From assembly GCA_021781815.1 (NCBI GenBank), contig JAJXWB010000008.1, positions 87,555 through 151,554 on the forward strand: a stretch of 64,000 nucleotides of DNA, in the 5' to 3' direction. The notes below the pieces were generated by a model. That model did not search any database. It saw only the letters and a list, made by a program, of their open reading frames with translations, and had not been told where the DNA came from. Source of the DNA: Pseudomonadota bacterium (GTDB taxonomy: Bacteria > Pseudomonadota > Alphaproteobacteria > Rhizobiales > Beijerinckiaceae). Shown here in pieces: positions 19,300-27,976 of the stretch. The translations under genes and the position numbers were made by a program. Position 1 is the stretch's first letter; every line of letters starts with the position of its first letter.

Positions 19300-20561
19300 G
19301 CGCCCCTGCCATCAGCGTCGTCAATGCGAAGGCAGCCTACGATGCGCGCTGGAAGCGCATTATGGATTGCGTCGCGCTGCGTCAGCCCGACCGCATGCCG
19401 GTTACCTTGTTCGGTACATTCTGGCTTGCGAAATACGCCGGAATTTCGCATCGCCGTCTCATGTACGATCTCGATGGCGCGGCGGCTGTCGCCGAACGCG
19501 CTGTTCTCGATCTCGACCCGGACACGGTCAGCCCGCTTGTGCTGCAAACGGCGATGGGGCCGACGCTGGAGGCGCTGGACTACAAGCAGGTCCAGTGGCC
19601 GGGGCACGGCGTCGGAGACAATCAGCCGTATCAATATCTCGACCGCGAATATATGCCGCCGGAGGAATATGATGACTTCCTGTTCGATCCGACTGGTTAT
19701 TATCTGAGAGTCTACCTGCCGCGGATCATGGGCGCCTTCGAAGGATTTTCCGAATTTCCATCGATTGCCGGCGGCTTCTATTTCCGGCTTTTCGGCAATG
19801 TCCGGGGATTCGCGAGCCCCGCGTTGCAGGACGCATGGGCAAGGGTTCAGCAGGCGGCGAAAGTCAGCCAGCAACTCGCCGACGCCAACACGCGATTCAT
19901 CGCCCGCATGGCGGACCTCGGCTATCCCATGGGCAATATCGCGACCACGGGCGCGCCTTTTGATGTGCTGGGCGACTATTTCCGCGGCGCGCGCGGCATT
20001 CTCACGGACATGCGACGGCGCGGCGACAAGCTGCTCGAAGCGTGCGACAAGATGCGTGTGCTTCTCGTCCGACAGGTCGTCCCGGCAGCCAGGGCCTCGG
20101 GCAATCCGATCGTGTTCATTCCCCTGCACTGGGCGCCGGACGCCTTCATGTCCGAGCAGCAATTCCGGACCTTTTGGTGGCCTTCGTTTCGCCAGTTGAT
20201 GCTCGACCTGATCGCCGAAGACCTGATTCCCATGCCGATGTGGGAATCGGACTGCACCAAGCGCCTCGAGATCATCAAGGACATTCCGGCGGGCAAGGCG
20301 ATCTACTGGTTCGAACGCGCTGACATCGTCAAGGCGCGCGAGGTTCTCGGCGACGTGGTGGCCTTGCGCGGAAATGTCTCGCCGTCGATCCTTACGACGG
20401 GCGCGCCGGAAGACGTGGATGCAGCGGTGAAGTTCATCGTCGACAACGTTCACGACAAGGGCGGTCGTATCATACTCGACGCGGCCTTTGGCCTTCCGGA
20501 CGAAACGCCGGTCGAGAACGTCCGCGCCATGTTCCGCGCCGCGCGAAAGTATTCGGGTTGA
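19296..20561 (+). CDS. UroD-family corrinoid methyltransferase (substrate unknown)
   Basis: A 421-residue member of the uroporphyrinogen-decarboxylase-like methyltransferase family, whose members include MtaA/MtbA and the N-terminal domain of chloromethane methyltransferase CmuA. In this operon it most likely demethylates the growth substrate onto the Co(I) carrier encoded just before it. The zinc-type HxC motif of MtaA/MtbA is not present; H278 (PLHWAPD) and the pair E317/C320 (WESDCTKR) occupy comparable regions. The start overlaps the carrier stop (ATGA). It is longer than true UroD (about 350), and no heme-synthesis context exists, so it is not hemE. Confidence 0.85.
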   Translation: MSAPAISVVNAKAAYDARWKRIMDCVALRQPDRMPVTLFGTFWLAKYAGISHRRLMYDLDGAAAVAERAVLDLDPDTVSPLVLQTAMGPTLEALDYKQVQWPGHGVGDNQPYQYLDREYMPPEEYDDFLFDPTGYYLRVYLPRIMGAFEGFSEFPSIAGGFYFRLFGNVRGFASPALQDAWARVQQAAKVSQQLADANTRFIARMADLGYPMGNIATTGAPFDVLGDYFRGARGILTDMRRRGDKLLEACDKMRVLLVRQVVPAARASGNPIVFIPLHWAPDAFMSEQQFRTFWWPSFRQLMLDLIAEDLIPMPMWESDCTKRLEIIKDIPAGKAIYWFERADIVKAREVLGDVVALRGNVSPSILTTGAPEDVDAAVKFIVDNVHDKGGRIILDAAFGLPDETPVENVRAMFRAARKYSG

Positions 20562-20569
20562 TCGCGAAC

Positions 20570-21244
20570 ATGCGAGGAAATGCGCGCACGCTCGACGTGC
20601 TGAAGCGCGTCGCAACGGTCGAGCCGGCCGGCGCCTCGAATATAAGGCAACGTTTCCGGTCGCAGGCGGTCGAGATTGCGCGCGCCGAAAATCTCGGCCG
20701 CGCGCGGTTCAATTTTGCGATCGCGCAGCTCGACGCCGCGCCCGCCGAAATCCTGCGCGCTGGCGGCGAGAGCTTCCATGCGCCGCGTCTGCTGCCGCCC
20801 TCGGGCGAACTGACGGCCCTCGCCTTCGGCGTCTGCACGCTCGGCGACGCCATCACGCTGAAGGTTCGCGCGCTGTTCGCCCAGCGCCAGATTTCGCTGG
20901 GGCTCGCACTCGACATGCTTGGCAACCAGATGCTGATGGAGACTTCGCGCGTGTTGCAGGACCGCATTCTCGCGGAAGTCGAAAAGCAGGGGCTCTCCAT
21001 GGCCGGCGAGCTGCGCGCTGGCGATCCCGGCCTGGCGCTCGATGCGCAGCCGGGCGTCCTGCGCCTCGCCGGCGCATCGGACATCGGCGTGCGCACAACC
21101 GGCACGCTTGCGCTGGAGCCCATCAAGTCGGCCTCGGTGGTGTTCGGCGTGGGACATGCCCTGCCCGCGGCCCTGTGGTCGCGCTGTGACGAATGTCGCT
21201 CGCGCAGCACGTGCGCGACGGCGTTGCGCGCTGCCGCGGCCTGA
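20570..21244 (+). CDS. MetH-activation-domain-like corrinoid reactivation protein
   Basis: A 224-residue protein resembling the vitamin-B12-dependent methionine synthase activation domain found alone in acetogen corrinoid operons (RAENLGRARFNF, LTALAFGVCTLGDAI, LALDMLGNQM). A C-terminal cysteine motif C206-x2-C209-x5-C215 could bind Fe-S or a metal. It probably assists reductive reactivation of oxidised Co(II) carrier with the ASKHA protein that follows. I use the ATG at 20570; a TTG at 20558 overlapping the UroD-family stop (TTGA) is in frame and possible. Nine bases separate it from the next gene. Confidence 0.75.
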   Translation: MRGNARTLDVLKRVATVEPAGASNIRQRFRSQAVEIARAENLGRARFNFAIAQLDAAPAEILRAGGESFHAPRLLPPSGELTALAFGVCTLGDAITLKVRALFAQRQISLGLALDMLGNQMLMETSRVLQDRILAEVEKQGLSMAGELRAGDPGLALDAQPGVLRLAGASDIGVRTTGTLALEPIKSASVVFGVGHALPAALWSRCDECRSRSTCATALRAAAA

Positions 21245-21253
21245 CGCTCGCCG

Positions 21254-23056
21254 ATGCCTCCCGCGTCCTCAACGAACGTCCCGCTGCATCGGTTGCGCTT
21301 TACCGACATCGATCGCGAGATCGACTGCGCGGAGGACGAAACTCTGTTTCAAGCGGCGCGGCGCGGCGGCGTCCGCATCGTCGGCGCCTGCGGCGGTCGA
21401 GGCGCCTGCGGCGCGTGCGCCGTTCGGATCGTCGAGGGCCGGATCGAGACCGATGGCGTCGACCGCGGTCGGAAATGGGTGCGCGCCTGCCGCGCGCGAC
21501 CGCGCAGCGATTGCGACATCGCGATCGCGCCGCGTTCGCTCGCGCCGGTCGTGCGCGCCGACGTCCATGCGTTGCAGCGCGACGTCGCGATCGCCCCTGA
21601 TCCGTGCGTGGTCGCGCAGGATGTGACCGTCGCGGAGCCGACCCTGCGCGATTGTGCGAGCGACATGGAACGCATCAACCGCGCATTGCCCGAGCCGGCG
21701 GACGCCATCGACCTGTTCGCCGCGCGCGATCTGCCACGCATCCTGCGGGCCGGTCACTGGTCGGCGCGTGTTTTCCATCGAGGATCGGAAATCATTGGCG
21801 TCGCTCCGATCGGGCGACGCAGCGTCGGGCTTGCGATCGATCTCGGCACCACGAATGTCGTTGGATTCCTCATCGATCTCAATACCGGCGATCCGCTTGG
21901 CAGCCTCGGCGTTGAAAATCCGCAGACCGCCTGGGGCGGAGACCTCGTCGCCCGCATCAATCACGCGACGGCCGGCGATGACCAGTCCAACGAACTGCGG
22001 GACGCCGCGCGCACCGCGATCGATGCGCTCGGACACGACCTTGCGCGCGCCGCGCGGCTGACGCCGCACGACATCGTCGATGTCGTTGTCTGCGGCAACA
22101 CGGCGATGCAGCACCTGCTTCTGGGATTGCCAGTCCGGCAGCTCGGTCGCGCGCCGTTCGTCGCCGCCCTGCGCGATGCGGTCGATGTTCGCGCGCGCGA
22201 CCTCGGCCTACGGTTTTCCCCCGGCGCCTATGTCCACATCGCCGCCAATATCGGCGGATTCGTTGGATCCGACCACGTTTCAGCGCTGCTCGCCACGCGC
22301 GACCTCTGGGCGCCGGCGACGACCAGCCTCGTCATGGATATTGGCACCAATACCGAAATCTCACTGATCCGCCGAGGGGAGATTGTTTCGGCCTCCTGTC
22401 CCTCCGGTCCGGCGCTCGAGGGCGGCCACATCGCCTGTGGCATGCGTTCGGCCGACGGCGCGATCGAACGGGTTTGGGTCGAGGGCGATCGACTGAGGAG
22501 CGCGACCATCGCCGGCCGGCCCGCGGTCGGGATCTGCGGGTCCGGCGTGCTCGACGCCGTCTCGGCCGCCCTGCGCCTCGGGCTCGTCGATGCCGGCGGC
22601 CGGATTCGTGGCGGCCATCCAGATGTCGACGAGGTCGAGGGCGGCCGCGCCATTCTGCTCGCGCCGAGCATCTATATCGGGCAGGCCGACATTCGCGCCG
22701 TCCAGCTTGCCAAGGCGGCGATCCGAACCGGCGTCGATCTCCTGCTCGAACAAGCGGGGCTTGAGGCGGAGCAAATCGAGCATTTCGTGATTGCCGGCGC
22801 GTTCGGCAAATACATCGATATTTCCAGCGCAATCTCGATCGGCCTCACGCCCGACCTGCCGCGCGAAAAATTCGCGCAGGTCGGCAACGCCGCCGGCGCC
22901 GGCGTCACGCGCATGCTGGCCTCCGCGGCGGAGCGCGCGGCGGCGAAGGATCTCGCCCGCCGCTGCCTCTACATGGAACTGTCGACGCGCGCAGGTTTCC
23001 AGAAACGGTTTCTGAACAACATCGGCTTTCACGCCGCAAGGGAGAAAACATCGTGA
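21254..23056 (+). CDS. RACo-type corrinoid activation protein: 2Fe-2S plus ASKHA ATPase
   Basis: A 600-residue protein. The N-terminal plant-type ferredoxin domain has C46, C52, C55 and C79 (ACGGRGACGACAV). A linker and middle domain follow, then a C-terminal ASKHA-fold ATPase with GLAIDLGTTNVVGF, VMDIGTNTEIS, GICGSGVLDAVSAAL and VIAGAFGKYIDI. Proteins of this architecture (RACo, the O-demethylase activators) use ATP hydrolysis to drive reduction of inactive Co(II) corrinoid protein to Co(I). Its stop overlaps the GTG start of the methyl-THF methyltransferase. Confidence 0.9.
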   Translation: MPPASSTNVPLHRLRFTDIDREIDCAEDETLFQAARRGGVRIVGACGGRGACGACAVRIVEGRIETDGVDRGRKWVRACRARPRSDCDIAIAPRSLAPVVRADVHALQRDVAIAPDPCVVAQDVTVAEPTLRDCASDMERINRALPEPADAIDLFAARDLPRILRAGHWSARVFHRGSEIIGVAPIGRRSVGLAIDLGTTNVVGFLIDLNTGDPLGSLGVENPQTAWGGDLVARINHATAGDDQSNELRDAARTAIDALGHDLARAARLTPHDIVDVVVCGNTAMQHLLLGLPVRQLGRAPFVAALRDAVDVRARDLGLRFSPGAYVHIAANIGGFVGSDHVSALLATRDLWAPATTSLVMDIGTNTEISLIRRGEIVSASCPSGPALEGGHIACGMRSADGAIERVWVEGDRLRSATIAGRPAVGICGSGVLDAVSAALRLGLVDAGGRIRGGHPDVDEVEGGRAILLAPSIYIGQADIRAVQLAKAAIRTGVDLLLEQAGLEAEQIEHFVIAGAFGKYIDISSAISIGLTPDLPREKFAQVGNAAGAGVTRMLASAAERAAAKDLARRCLYMELSTRAGFQKRFLNNIGFHAAREKTS

Positions 23057-23943
23057 CCAGCGAGCGCGGCTTCGCAATCCGCATCATCGGCGAACGTATC
23101 AATCCCGGCTTCAAAAGCACCCGCGCCTTGTTCGATACGGAAGACATCGCAGGCATACAGGCGCTGGCTGCGCGGCAGGCCGACGCAGGCGCCGCCTACC
23201 TCAACATCAACATCGGAGCGCGCGCGCTGACAGACCCGGACTTCATGGCGCGCATCATCCGCGCCATCCAGGAGGTCGTCGCCATTCCGCTGTCATTCGA
23301 TTTTCCAAGCGCGCAGGTTCAGGACGTCTGCCTGCGCGCCTATGATCGCGCGAAAGCCGGCGGCGGCGCCCCGATCGTCAACTCCATCACCGAGCATCGC
23401 TGGAATCTGATGGATCTCTACAACACGAACGGCCCGTTCAAGGTGGTCATGATGGCGTCCGAACGGGTCGACGACGGGGTGGCGAAGGGCAACAAGACTG
23501 CGGATGAAATCCATTCGACAGCGCGCCGCTGCGCGCTCCGGCTGCATGACGAGTACGGCATACCGTTCGATGACATCTTCATCGACATGTCCGTCAGCGC
23601 GATCGTCGCCGACACGACGGGACTCAATCGCGCCACGCTGGACGCAGTACGACTGATCGGCGCCGATCCCGAGCTGAAGGGCGTGCACATGATGGGCGGG
23701 CTGTCGAATATCGGCCAGCAACTGCCGTCGAAGGCGGCAGACGGCGCCGACCTCAAACACGCGCTCGAATGCGCCTTTCTCACTATCGCGGTCCCGCTCG
23801 GGTTCGACACGGTGCTTGGCGCGCCCTGGCGCGGCTATCAGCGCCTCGACGAGGACAATTACGTTCTCAAGGCCTATCGCAACTTTCTCGACCAGAGCGG
23901 CAGCAACGCCTTGCGCGCTGTGCGCAAACTCTACAGGGCCTGA
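23053..23943 (+). CDS. Methyltetrahydrofolate:corrinoid methyltransferase (AcsE/MtgA-like)
   Basis: A 296-residue pterin-binding TIM barrel of the dihydropteroate-synthase family (IIGERINPGFKSTRAL, GAAYLNINIGAR, PIVNSITEHRWN, FIDMSVSAIVADTTGLN, KGVHMMGGLSNIG). It has the length of methyl-THF:corrinoid methyltransferases such as AcsE and MtgA, not of FolP. It should pass the methyl group from methyl-Co(III) carrier to THF. The start is the GTG at 23053, overlapping the upstream stop. Product methyl-THF would be the substrate of the MetV-MetF fusion at the head of the operon. Confidence 0.9.
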   Translation: MTSERGFAIRIIGERINPGFKSTRALFDTEDIAGIQALAARQADAGAAYLNINIGARALTDPDFMARIIRAIQEVVAIPLSFDFPSAQVQDVCLRAYDRAKAGGGAPIVNSITEHRWNLMDLYNTNGPFKVVMMASERVDDGVAKGNKTADEIHSTARRCALRLHDEYGIPFDDIFIDMSVSAIVADTTGLNRATLDAVRLIGADPELKGVHMMGGLSNIGQQLPSKAADGADLKHALECAFLTIAVPLGFDTVLGAPWRGYQRLDEDNYVLKAYRNFLDQSGSNALRAVRKLYRA

Positions 23944-23945
23944 CG

Positions 23946-25109
23946 ATGACGGAGTGTCGCATCCGCGCGCAGACCTATTTCGACGGGCGCGCGGAGCATG
24001 GCGCCGCGGATGGCCCCTACCTCATCTCGATTCGTGATGGACGGATCACATCAATCGACCTGCACGCGGATCGGGCGCAGGCCGATCTCGAAGCGCCCTT
24101 TGTCATGCCCGGTCTGGCCGAGGCTCATGCGCACCTGTTCCTTGACGGCGGCGAACTCAATACCGAACGGCGCAGCGCCTTTCTCGCGGCCGGCCGCGAC
24201 GACATGATGCGGGTTGCGCGGGAAAACATCGTTCGCTGCGAGCAGGCTGGCGTGACGCTGGTGCGCGACGCTGGCGACCGCTACGGGATCAACGACGCGA
24301 TCCGCGACGAACAGGCGGGCCGGGAGGGTCCGCAGGTCGTCGTCCGTTCGCCCGGTCTCGGCCTGAAAAGGCCGAAGCGTTATGGCGGTTTCATGGCGCG
24401 CGACGTCGAAGCCGGCGCCGACGTGGCGGCGATCGTCGACAAGATCGCCGAAGACGCCGACGATGTGAAGATCATTCTGACGGGCGTCATCGACTTTGCG
24501 GCAGGCGCGGTGAAAGGCCCGCCCCAGTTCGACGCGCAGGAGCTTGGCGCAATCGTCGCGGCGGCGCATGCGCGCGGGCGGCGCGCCTTCGCCCATTGCA
24601 GCGGGCTCGAGGGCCTGCGCGCCGCGGTCGCCGCCCGCGTCGATTCGGTCGAGCACGGCTTCTTCATGACGACCGACATCCTCGACGAAATGGCCGACAG
24701 GCAAATCGCATGGGTTCCGACCGTCTCGCCTGTTCATTTTCAGTGGGCGCAGCCGCGCCTGGCTGGCTGGGACGAAGCGACGATCGGCAATCTGCGGCGC
24801 ATCCTGGACTCCCATCGCGAACACATCGCGCACGCGCACGCCAGAGGCGTCGAACTCGTCGCCGGATCGGACGCCGGCAGTCCCGGCGTCGTTCATGGCG
24901 CCGCGCTGATAGACGAACTCTTCCACTTTCTCGACGCAGGACTGCCGATGGCCGCAGCCCTGACGACCGCCACCTCGCGCCCGCGCCGCCTGTGGGGGCT
25001 GCCATCCACCGACATCGCGCCGGGCGGCGAGGCCCAGATCGTGGCGCTTGATGCGTCGCCCTTCCGCGACCCGCGCGCCCTGCGCGGCGCGAAAAGGCGG
25101 CTTGCCTGA
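23946..25109 (+). CDS. Metal-dependent amidohydrolase of the corrinoid operon
   Basis: A 387-residue amidohydrolase-superfamily enzyme. It has the HxH metal site (MPGLAEAHAHLF, H61/H63), further ligands in AFAHCSGLEG and SVEHGFF, and the catalytic aspartate in AGSDAGSPG. The fold and spacing resemble imidazolonepropionase or prolidase-like members. The ATG lies 2 bases after the methyl-THF methyltransferase stop, so it is in the same operon. It may generate or process the methylated substrate, for example by cleaving an amide, carbamate or cyclic amide. That role is inference; the substrate cannot be read from sequence. Confidence 0.85.
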   Translation: MTECRIRAQTYFDGRAEHGAADGPYLISIRDGRITSIDLHADRAQADLEAPFVMPGLAEAHAHLFLDGGELNTERRSAFLAAGRDDMMRVARENIVRCEQAGVTLVRDAGDRYGINDAIRDEQAGREGPQVVVRSPGLGLKRPKRYGGFMARDVEAGADVAAIVDKIAEDADDVKIILTGVIDFAAGAVKGPPQFDAQELGAIVAAAHARGRRAFAHCSGLEGLRAAVAARVDSVEHGFFMTTDILDEMADRQIAWVPTVSPVHFQWAQPRLAGWDEATIGNLRRILDSHREHIAHAHARGVELVAGSDAGSPGVVHGAALIDELFHFLDAGLPMAAALTTATSRPRRLWGLPSTDIAPGGEAQIVALDASPFRDPRALRGAKRRLA

Positions 25110-25315
25110 TTTTTCCGCCTCGGCCCTTGCGCCGGCGGCCTCGCCGTCCGGCCGATCGCCCCGCCTTTGGGCCGACGGCCCCCGGCGTAACGCCGTCCGC
25201 CGGACAGCCGCGTCAGAGGCGGCGAAGCCGTTCGCGGTCTCCGCAACGTCAAGCAGGAAGCCGCCATGGATCGGAGTGATGATTTTCGCCGCAATGTGCG
25301 CTAAAACCCGTGGCC

Positions 25316-26524
25316 ATGACCCCAGCCCTCAATTCGCTCGACCTTCCGAAGGCGCCCGCCGACACGCGCGTCGTGGTCGCCATGTCCGGCGGCGTCGATT
25401 CTTCCGTCGTCGCCGCGCTGCTGAAGCGCGAGGGCTACGACGTGCTGGGCGTGACCCTGCAATTGTACGATCACGGCGAGGCGACGCATCGCAAGGGCGC
25501 ATGCTGCGCCGGGCAGGACATCCACGACGCCCGTCAGGTGGCGGCGCGCCTCGGCATTCCCCATTACGTGCTGGATTACGAGAGCCGCTTCCGCGAAAAG
25601 GTGATCGATCCGTTCGCGGAAAGCTACGCGACCGGCGAGACCCCGGTGCCGTGCGTGGCCTGCAACCAGCACATCAAGTTCGCCGATCTGTTCGAGACCG
25701 CGCGCGATCTCGGCGCCGATGTGCTGGCGACCGGCCATTACATCGTCTCGCGGCCCGACGGCCACGGCGGGCGGGCGCTCTATCGGGCGCGCGAAGCCGA
25801 CCGCGACCAGAGCTATTTCCTCTACGCCACGACACGCGCGCAACTCGACCTGCTGCGCTTTCCGCTCGGCCCCTTCGCCAAGCCCGAGGTACGGGATCTT
25901 GCGCGCGAATTCGGGCTTGCGGTGGCCGACAAGCACGACAGCCAGGACATTTGCTTCGTGCCGAGCGGTCGCTATACCGACCTGCTGGAACGGCTGCAGC
26001 CGGGCGCCGCGCGCCCGGGCGAGATCATGCACGTCGACGGCCGCGTGCTCGGCCGGCATGCCGGCGTGATCCACTACACCGTCGGGCAGCGCCGGGGACT
26101 GGGTCTGAGCGGCGCGAAAACACCAGCGAACGAGCCGCTGTATGTCGTGCGCATCGACGCGGCGGCCGCGCGGGTCGTGGTCGGTCCGCGCACGGCGCTG
26201 CTGGCGCATGCCGCGCTGCTGCGCGATGTCAACTGGATCGGCCCCGGCGCGCTCGACGATCTTCCGCACGCCGGCCTCGCCATCGCTGCGCGCGTGCGCT
26301 CGACGCGCGCGCCGGCCCCCGCGCTGCTGTTCGCCGAATCCGGCCAGATCAGGGTCGTGTTCTCGGAAGACGAGAGCGGCGTTTCGCCGGGGCAGGCCTG
26401 CGTGTTCTATGATTCGACCGCGCCGGAGGCGCGGGTGCTCGGCGGCGGATCGATCCGTGCGACTGAATCCGCATGGTCGCCGCCCGCGCCTCAGCGGCTG
26501 CGCGCGACGGCCTCTGGTCGCTGA
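25316..26524 (+). CDS. mnmA: tRNA-specific 2-thiouridylase MnmA
   Basis: A 402-residue PP-loop enzyme that installs 2-thiouridine at tRNA position 34. It has the ATP-binding SGGVDSSV near residue 24, the nucleophilic cysteine in PCVACNQ (C113/C116), the persulfide cysteine in SQDICFVP (C213), and the [11 protein letters not shown] segment. I use the ATG at 25316; a GTG two codons upstream is also in frame. The 206 bases before it hold only GC-rich dyads and no clear promoter. The downstream methyltransferase starts 4 bases after the stop. Confidence 0.93.
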   Translation: MTPALNSLDLPKAPADTRVVVAMSGGVDSSVVAALLKREGYDVLGVTLQLYDHGEATHRKGACCAGQDIHDARQVAARLGIPHYVLDYESRFREKVIDPFAESYATGETPVPCVACNQHIKFADLFETARDLGADVLATGHYIVSRPDGHGGRALYRAREADRDQSYFLYATTRAQLDLLRFPLGPFAKPEVRDLAREFGLAVADKHDSQDICFVPSGRYTDLLERLQPGAARPGEIMHVDGRVLGRHAGVIHYTVGQRRGLGLSGAKTPANEPLYVVRIDAAAARVVVGPRTALLAHAALLRDVNWIGPGALDDLPHAGLAIAARVRSTRAPAPALLFAESGQIRVVFSEDESGVSPGQACVFYDSTAPEARVLGGGSIRATESAWSPPAPQRLRATASGR

Positions 26525-26528
26525 CGCC

Positions 26529-27182
26529 ATGGCGGGCAGGGAAGGTCTGGCGGCGATCGAAAACGCCCACGTCGAGGAGGCTTATGCGCGCTGGGCGCCG
26601 GTCTACGACCTCGTCTTCGCCGCGGTGATGCGGCCGGGCCGCAAGGCGGCGGCCGCCGCCGCCTCGCGCGAGGGCGGGCGCGTGCTCGATGTAGGCGTTG
26701 GCACCGGGCTGGAGCTGCCGATGTTTTCGGCGGCCACACGTCTGGTCGGCGTCGACCTGTCGGAGCCGATGCTGCAGCGCGCCCGCGACCGGGTGACACG
26801 GCGCGGCCTCGGCAATGTCGAGGGACTGATCCGGATGGACGCGATGAACCTCGCCTTTCCGGACGCGACGTTCGATTGCGCCGTCGCGCCCTATGTACTG
26901 ACCGTCGTGCCTGACCCGCAGGCGACGCTCGACGAACTCGCGCGCGTCGTGAAACCGGGCGGCGAGATCGTTTTGGTCAACCATGTGGGCGCGGAGACCG
27001 GGCCGATCGCGGCGATCGAGAGCTGGCTCGGCGCGCGTTCCGCCGAACTCGGCTGGCGCCCGGAATTTCCGTGGCGCGTGCTCGGCGACTGGATCGAAAG
27101 GCGGCCGGACATCGTGCTGACGGAACGGCGCAAGCTCGCGCCGCTCGGCCTGTTCACGCTGGCGCGCATGACGCGGCGCTGA
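26529..27182 (+). CDS. PmtA-like class I SAM methyltransferase
   Basis: A 217-residue SAM-dependent methyltransferase. The N-terminal AYARWAPVYDLVFAAVM segment and motif I (VLDVGVGTGLELP), then VGVDLSEPMLQRARDR and ARVVKPGGEIVLVNH, match phosphatidylethanolamine N-methyltransferases of the Rhodobacter PmtA type. That points to phosphatidylcholine synthesis at the inner membrane. Other small-molecule methyltransferases share the fold. The ATG is 4 bases after mnmA. Confidence 0.75.
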   Translation: MAGREGLAAIENAHVEEAYARWAPVYDLVFAAVMRPGRKAAAAAASREGGRVLDVGVGTGLELPMFSAATRLVGVDLSEPMLQRARDRVTRRGLGNVEGLIRMDAMNLAFPDATFDCAVAPYVLTVVPDPQATLDELARVVKPGGEIVLVNHVGAETGPIAAIESWLGARSAELGWRPEFPWRVLGDWIERRPDIVLTERRKLAPLGLFTLARMTRR

Positions 27183-27252
27183 TCCCCTGCGTCGGGCTTG
27201 TCGCCGGCCGCGCGCCCGTCTATACGAATGCGGCGCGCGCCGAGCGCGCTCC

Positions 27253-27328
27253 GCTCCCTTCGTCTAGCGGTCCAGGACGTCGCCCTCTCACGGCGAAAAC
27301 AGGGGTTCGAGTCCCCTAGGGAGCGCCA
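27253..27328 (+). tRNA. tRNA-Glu, anticodon CTC
   Basis: A cloverleaf folds with acceptor GCTCCCT (27253-27259) paired to AGGGAGC (27318-27324), anticodon loop CTCTCAC with CTC, T-stem AGGGG/CCCCT around TTCGAGT, discriminator G and encoded CCA (27326-27328). The length is 76 bases. A MITE-like repeat begins about 120 bases downstream. Confidence 0.93.
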
Positions 27329-27976
27329 ATAGAATCAACGAATTGAAGATTCGGCGGACAGCGGTGTCCAGTTTGTGTCCCGTCAGAAGATTGCAGCAGG
27401 GACCGCGGCGAGCCGGGAGGGATTTAGATATTTCCCGGCGTAGATCTGCGAATTACGGGGACGGCATATCGATTCCCCAAACCACATTTAACTATCTTCA
27501 ATCCCCGCGTCATCGTCGATCTCGCACATCGGCTGGAGCGACGATATGCCAAATTGAGACAATTGGTATCATGTCACGATAATTCCACGATAATTCGTAA
27601 TTCGACGCCGAGACAGGATCGCCGGACGTCCTCGTCCCGGCGGGAACATCTCGTGACAGGAGCGGGATTTTTTTTCCGCGCGACTGGCGCCTTCGTCGGA
27701 AACCCGCTTGGCCGGAAGACCGACCGCAGCTCCCTGTTGCCTCGCGCACAAGTTAATGTGACACGGGACTTCGACGGTCTTATCAAAGGCGGCGCTCCCG
27801 GTTAAGAGAGACTGAACGGTCGCCGGGCGCTGACGCCCCGCATGTTCAATCCACTCCGGTCAGGCCCCGGCGCCCCCGGACTGCGCGGAATGAAATGGAG
27901 CGATGATGTCGGCCAGCGCGCGACGGGGCGAGCAGGGACGGGCGGCCAGGACCGCGTTCCGTGAAGGGCGGCGTTG
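27329..27976. other. Intergenic region between tRNA-Glu and the RND operon
   Basis: These 648 bases contain no convincing gene. They hold the MITE-like repeat copy at 27446-27585. Beyond it lie patches such as GCGGGA, a run of eight T and CCGC near 27665, which pairs only GCGG with CCGC around the T-run and so is not a normal terminator. The 3' part (27800-27976) is GC-rich and presumably carries the efflux promoter; I cannot pick out one clear match. No regulator gene is linked to the efflux operon. Confidence 0.6.
27446..27585 (-). repeat. MITE-like repeat, copy 1
   Basis: Read on the minus strand, this 140-base stretch aligns over its length with 40947-41070, with one internal extra block of about 11 bases and scattered substitutions. 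The ends are GAATTATCGTGAC and GTCCCCGTAATTC, an inverted pair related to AATTACGG/CCGTAATT. Shared interior words include CCAATTGTC, GGCAT-TCG-CGC, GATGTGCGAG-TCGACG and ATATG-CGTCCCCG. No transposase is encoded, as expected for a non-autonomous element. Confidence 0.7.

Noticed and set aside
19296..20561. HemE uroporphyrinogen decarboxylase
   Set aside because: It is 421 residues long, lies inside a corrinoid operon and lacks any heme-synthesis neighbour. The UroD-like methyltransferase reading fits better.
27655..27676. T-rich stretch read as an intrinsic terminator
   Set aside because: Only GCGG and CCGC can pair and the eight T lie in the loop, not after the stem.
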